Shown here: positions 5,375 to 6,360 of the stretch, in pieces
Position numbering within the stretch: position 1 is the stretch's first letter
Layout of the letters: the number at the start of each line of letters is the position of its first letter
Source: Candidatus Peregrinibacteria bacterium
GTDB taxonomy: Bacteria; Patescibacteriota; Gracilibacteria; UBA1369; LOWO2-01-FULL-3
NCBI GenBank assembly: GCA_018664365.1
Contig: JABJOK010000072.1
Span: 1-6,360 of the forward strand
Length of the DNA stretch: 6,360 bases
Reading direction: 5' to 3'
Translations under genes and position numbers: made by a program
Notes under the pieces: generated by a model
Seen by the model: only the letters and a program-made list of their open reading frames with translations
Told to the model about the DNA's origin: nothing
Databases searched by the model: none

Positions 5375-6136
5375 TTAGACTCGCGGCTTTAGTTGTATTA
5401 GATGTGGAGGCCTTAACTTATGTTCATTAAGCTCCATTAGTCTAAAAATTTTGTGAACCACGTTTGGATTAATTCCTTTTGAAATGAGATCATCTCTTGT
5501 TGCGCCTTCTTCTACTTTTCTAAGGATTTGATCTATGTCTTTGTAGGCTATTCCCAACTCTTCTTCGTCTGTTTGCCCTGGGTACAATTCTGCAGAAGGT
5601 GTTTTTCGAATAAACTCATCAGGAAGCCCTACATGCTCTGCCAATTTGAAAACATCTGTTTTAAGAAGGTCTCCAATTACCTCAATGTCTGCTGCAAGAT
5701 CTCCATATTTTGTTCCATATCCTAGCGCTAGCTCTGTCTTGTTTGATGTTCCGATCACTAGAGAGTTTCTTGTGTTTGCGAAATTATAAAGAATATTCAT
5801 TCTTACTCTTGCTTTGGTGTTGATCTGTGAAAGTTCGTTTGGTTTCCATGGAAGAGCCATGAAGTCTGTGAGAAATTTATTAATTGAAACTGAAAATTGT
5901 TCTACCTTTAGAAACTGGCAAAGTGTTTTTGAGTGGAGATAGTTCTCATCAATTGAAACCCCTTTTTCTGGCATTAAAATTCCAGTGACGTTTTCAGCAC
6001 CAAGTGCGTCTACGGTCAGCTTTAATGAAAGTGCAGAATCGATTCCTCCGCTAACACCAATAACAGCTTTGTCGAAGCCGTTTTCTTTGAAATATCTGTG
6101 AATTGAAGCGATTATTTTTGTGTAAATGTTGTGCAT
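5375..6136 (-). CDS. nadE: NAD+ synthetase, ammonia-dependent
   Basis: NadE amidates nicotinic acid adenine dinucleotide to NAD+ using ATP and ammonia, via an adenylylated intermediate. The 253 residues match the short NH3-dependent form; no N-terminal glutaminase (nitrilase) domain is present. Visible motifs are the ATP-pyrophosphatase P-loop SGGIDSA (29-35), KARVRMNILY (108-117), GTSNKTELALGYGTKYGD (129-146), KTPSAELYPGQTDEEELG (178-195; the mobile substrate loop and Asp/Glu-rich segment) and the C-terminal HKLRPP (239-244). All expected catalytic blocks are intact. The ATG at 6136 places the P-loop at the usual distance from the N-terminus. The start lacks a Shine-Dalgarno; the leader just upstream is instead C-rich. 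It lies between smpB and nadM on the same strand, so the two terminal NAD-forming enzymes are neighbours. Confidence 0.96.
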   Translation of the reverse strand: MHNIYTKIIASIHRYFKENGFDKAVIGVSGGIDSALSLKLTVDALGAENVTGILMPEKGVSIDENYLHSKTLCQFLKVEQFSVSINKFLTDFMALPWKPNELSQINTKARVRMNILYNFANTRNSLVIGTSNKTELALGYGTKYGDLAADIEVIGDLLKTDVFKLAEHVGLPDEFIRKTPSAELYPGQTDEEELGIAYKDIDQILRKVEEGATRDDLISKGINPNVVHKIFRLMELNEHKLRPPHLIQLKPRV

Positions 6137-6167
6137 AAAGGTAGGGGGTAAATTTAGACAGGAGAAA

Positions 6168-6173
6168 ATTATA
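6168..6173 (-). promoter_or_regulatory. Candidate -10 element upstream of nadE
   Basis: The minus strand reads a perfect TATAAT here, about 31 bp before the nadE ATG, in the 84-bp gap after smpB. The best -35 options (CTTCCA with a 17-bp spacer, or TTCCAA with 16 bp) match only three of six positions, and there is no TG extension. Transcription would start near 6161, giving a leader of about 25 nt. It is supported only by the -10 match and the position. Confidence 0.35.
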
Positions 6174-6220
6174 AAACTTTTTCAAAATATTGGAAGAGGG
6201 GGTTTTGTTTTGATGTTGCG

Positions 6221-6360
6221 CTAGAAATTTTTAAGTTGTCTTTTGATGTCCATTTCTTGCGACCGCTTTTTAAGTGAGTCTCTTTTGTCGTGAAGTTTTT
6301 TACCACGGCATATGCCAATCTTTACCTTTATTAAGCCTTTTTTTGAATATAGCTCTAGGG
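6221..6360 (-). CDS. smpB: SsrA (tmRNA)-binding protein SmpB, C-terminal fragment
   Basis: SmpB binds tmRNA and carries it to stalled ribosomes for trans-translation. The minus-strand frame is open from the window edge to TAG (6223-6221) and encodes 45 residues. It begins LELYSKKGLIKVKIGICRGK (the last strands of the SmpB beta barrel), continues with the hallmark GKKLHDKR (19-26 of the fragment), then a basic tail DSLKKRSQEMDIKRQLKNF. In known SmpB proteins this tail becomes a helix in the empty mRNA channel, and its IKxRE...R-I-M-K pattern is kept here as LKKRS...R-Q-L-K. About the first 100-110 residues and the start lie beyond the window. No terminator is obvious before nadE. Confidence 0.92.
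   Translation of the reverse strand, partial: LELYSKKGLIKVKIGICRGKKLHDKRDSLKKRSQEMDIKRQLKNF

Noticed and set aside
1..6360. Mobile element, CRISPR array, tRNA/rRNA or defence system
   Set aside because: No terminal inverted repeats, transposase or integrase motifs, spaced direct DNA repeats or cloverleaf-like segments were seen. All substantial sequence is accounted for by the genes described.

Overview
The window appears to be chromosomal DNA from an uncultured bacterium. My best guess is Patescibacteria (Candidate Phyla Radiation), perhaps the Peregrinibacteria/Gracilibacteria side. The reasons are a giant secreted protein whose motifs recall CPR surface proteins, an archaeal-type NMN adenylyltransferase, very compact packing (genes overlapping by 1 and 4 bp), and no recognisable Shine-Dalgarno sequence at any of the four visible starts. 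The DNA is moderately A+T-rich by eye. The standard code fits: every long frame is open without needing TGA to be read through. This lineage call is an inference, not a measurement.

Layout. Bases 1-128 hold the Lys/Ala/Pro-rich C-terminus of an unidentified plus-strand gene. A 72-bp gap follows (129-200) with two overlapping candidate promoters. Next is a 1050-residue secreted, cysteine-containing, acidic, beta-rich surface protein (201-3353, plus). It meets a minus-strand gene tail to tail, with overlapping stop codons. The minus-strand block, read right to left, is: the C-terminus of smpB (6221-6360, cut by the window edge); nadE, ammonia-dependent NAD+ synthetase (5375-6136); a nadM-type NMN/NaMN adenylyltransferase (4753-5319); and a phosphomannomutase/phosphoglucomutase (3350-4753). 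The last two share a TAATG stop/start junction. There is no gene-free stretch longer than 84 bp.

How the genes fit together. NadM and NadE carry out the last two steps of NAD+ formation: adenylylation of the mononucleotide, then amidation of the dinucleotide. The mutase supplies hexose-1-phosphate for sugar-nucleotide and glycan synthesis, and its start is probably translationally coupled to nadM. SmpB belongs to trans-translation (ribosome rescue). The large secreted protein is a separate plus-strand unit and is the only part without an established function. I see no CRISPR array, insertion sequence, tRNA, rRNA, attachment site, toxin-antitoxin pair or defence cassette. The most interesting material is the modular architecture of the secreted protein and the apparently Shine-Dalgarno-free translation starts.
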